Shown here: piece after piece, positions 63,873 through 64,000 of the stretch | Layout: every line of letters starts with the position of its first letter | Position numbering within the stretch: the first letter of the stretch is position 1 | Source: Piliocolobus tephrosceles | Lineage: Eukaryota; Chordata; Mammalia; Primates; Cercopithecidae | Direction of reading: 5' to 3' | Length of the DNA stretch: 64,000 bases | Assembly: GCF_002776525.5 (NCBI RefSeq) | Contig: NC_045443.1 | Location: 40,647,500-40,711,499, forward strand | Notes under the pieces: model-generated | Told to the model about the DNA's origin: nothing | Database searches by the model: none | The model's input: only the letters and a program-made list of their open reading frames with translations | Position numbers and translations under genes: made by a program

Positions 63873-64000
63873 TTACATTTTGGCATGTTTTTGCAATGGC
63901 TGGTACCAGTTATTCCTTTCCATGTTTAGTGCTTCCTTCACGGTCTCTTGTAGGGCAGGCCTGGTGGTGACAAAATCTCTAAGCATCTGCTTATCTGTAA
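63873..64000 (-). pseudogene. L1 ORF1 C-terminal end (partial)
   Basis: Minus-strand frame ending MERNNWYQPLQKHAKM and a TAA at 63875-63873, the conserved ORF1p C-terminus. The rest is beyond the window. The spacer to the ORF2 start (63872-63810) is exactly 63 nt, the canonical L1 value. Whether ORF1 is intact cannot be judged. Confidence 0.93.

Larger units (their letters stand above)
55750..64000 (+). other. IRAK4: IRAK4 intron 6 (continues beyond window)
   Basis: No IRAK4 exon 7 sequence (CQHENLVELLGF-type) is seen between 55750 and the right edge. The intron holds Alus, the duplication copy B, MIRs, L1 pieces, the assembly gap and the antisense L1. 58750-58870 and 59150-59400 show nothing further. 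Confidence 0.85.
59781..64000 (-). mobile_element. Long antisense L1 (ORF1 end, ORF2, 3'UTR), continues past window
   Basis: Read on the minus strand: ORF1 C-terminus, 63-nt spacer, ORF2 (63809 to about 60100), 3'UTR with G-rich tract (complement near 59920-59935) and A tail at 59781-59792. Present length 4.2 kb, so probably near full length. Antisense to IRAK4. Close in sequence to the L1 end at bases 1-868. The gap lies right next to its 3' end. Confidence 0.96.

Noticed and set aside
1..64000. CRISPR arrays, bacterial operons, phage or integron-type systems
   Set aside because: No regularly spaced repeats, ribosome-binding sites or compact gene clusters. All evidence points to a primate nuclear locus.

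Overview
This is vertebrate nuclear DNA from a primate. It has long introns with GT/AG junctions, many Alu, L1, MIR and L2 copies, solo LTRs and one 100-N assembly gap. Several young Alus (about 29591-29864, 32466-32776, 34976-35281) carry a CCGG variant in the right monomer and a 'ggcttgagcc' start that I associate with Old World monkey AluY lineages. My best inference is therefore a cercopithecid such as a macaque, baboon or relative.

Two protein-coding genes lie head to head around a CpG-rich bidirectional promoter at about 40.06-40.83 kb. On the minus strand, PUS7L (a TruD/PUS7-family pseudouridine synthase-like protein) is complete in coding sequence: eight coding exons from the ATG at 36979 to the stop at 10627. 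All splice junctions and phases agree, giving 2112 nt and 703 codons plus stop. On the plus strand, IRAK4 (the Ser/Thr kinase of Toll/IL-1 receptor signalling) begins with a non-coding exon ending at 40729. Coding exons at 49805, 52925, 53875, 54612 and 55685 carry the death domain, the linker and the kinase N-lobe through the alpha-C glutamate. The rest of the kinase lies beyond the right edge.

Layout: 1-10.3 kb is intergenic sequence downstream of PUS7L, with an L1 3' end at the left edge, a TIR-bearing DNA-element relic, and an older L1 with a nested Alu. 10.4-37.0 kb is PUS7L, whose introns hold a solo HML-2-type LTR5, two solo MaLR LTRs, one MLT1-like LTR and many Alus. 37.0-40.8 kb is the 5' intron and promoter. 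40.8-64 kb is IRAK4, with an Hsmar2-like mariner relic carrying a nested Alu, a hAT relic, an MST/MLT1-type LTR directly before exon 3, and a long antisense L1 (ORF2 plus the end of ORF1, with the canonical 63-nt spacer) filling 59.78-64.0 kb next to the gap.

I find no operon, CRISPR array or novel multi-gene system. The most interesting signals are local. A 166-bp direct duplication with two mismatches flanks IRAK4 exon 6. A predicted upstream ORF overlaps the IRAK4 start codon. A G26 tract sits in the shared promoter. There is also an extremely truncated Alu insertion with a target-site duplication, an LTR that abuts an exon at the branch-point position, two adjacent perfect hairpins, and an unidentified lysine-rich coding-like stretch inside a PUS7L intron.
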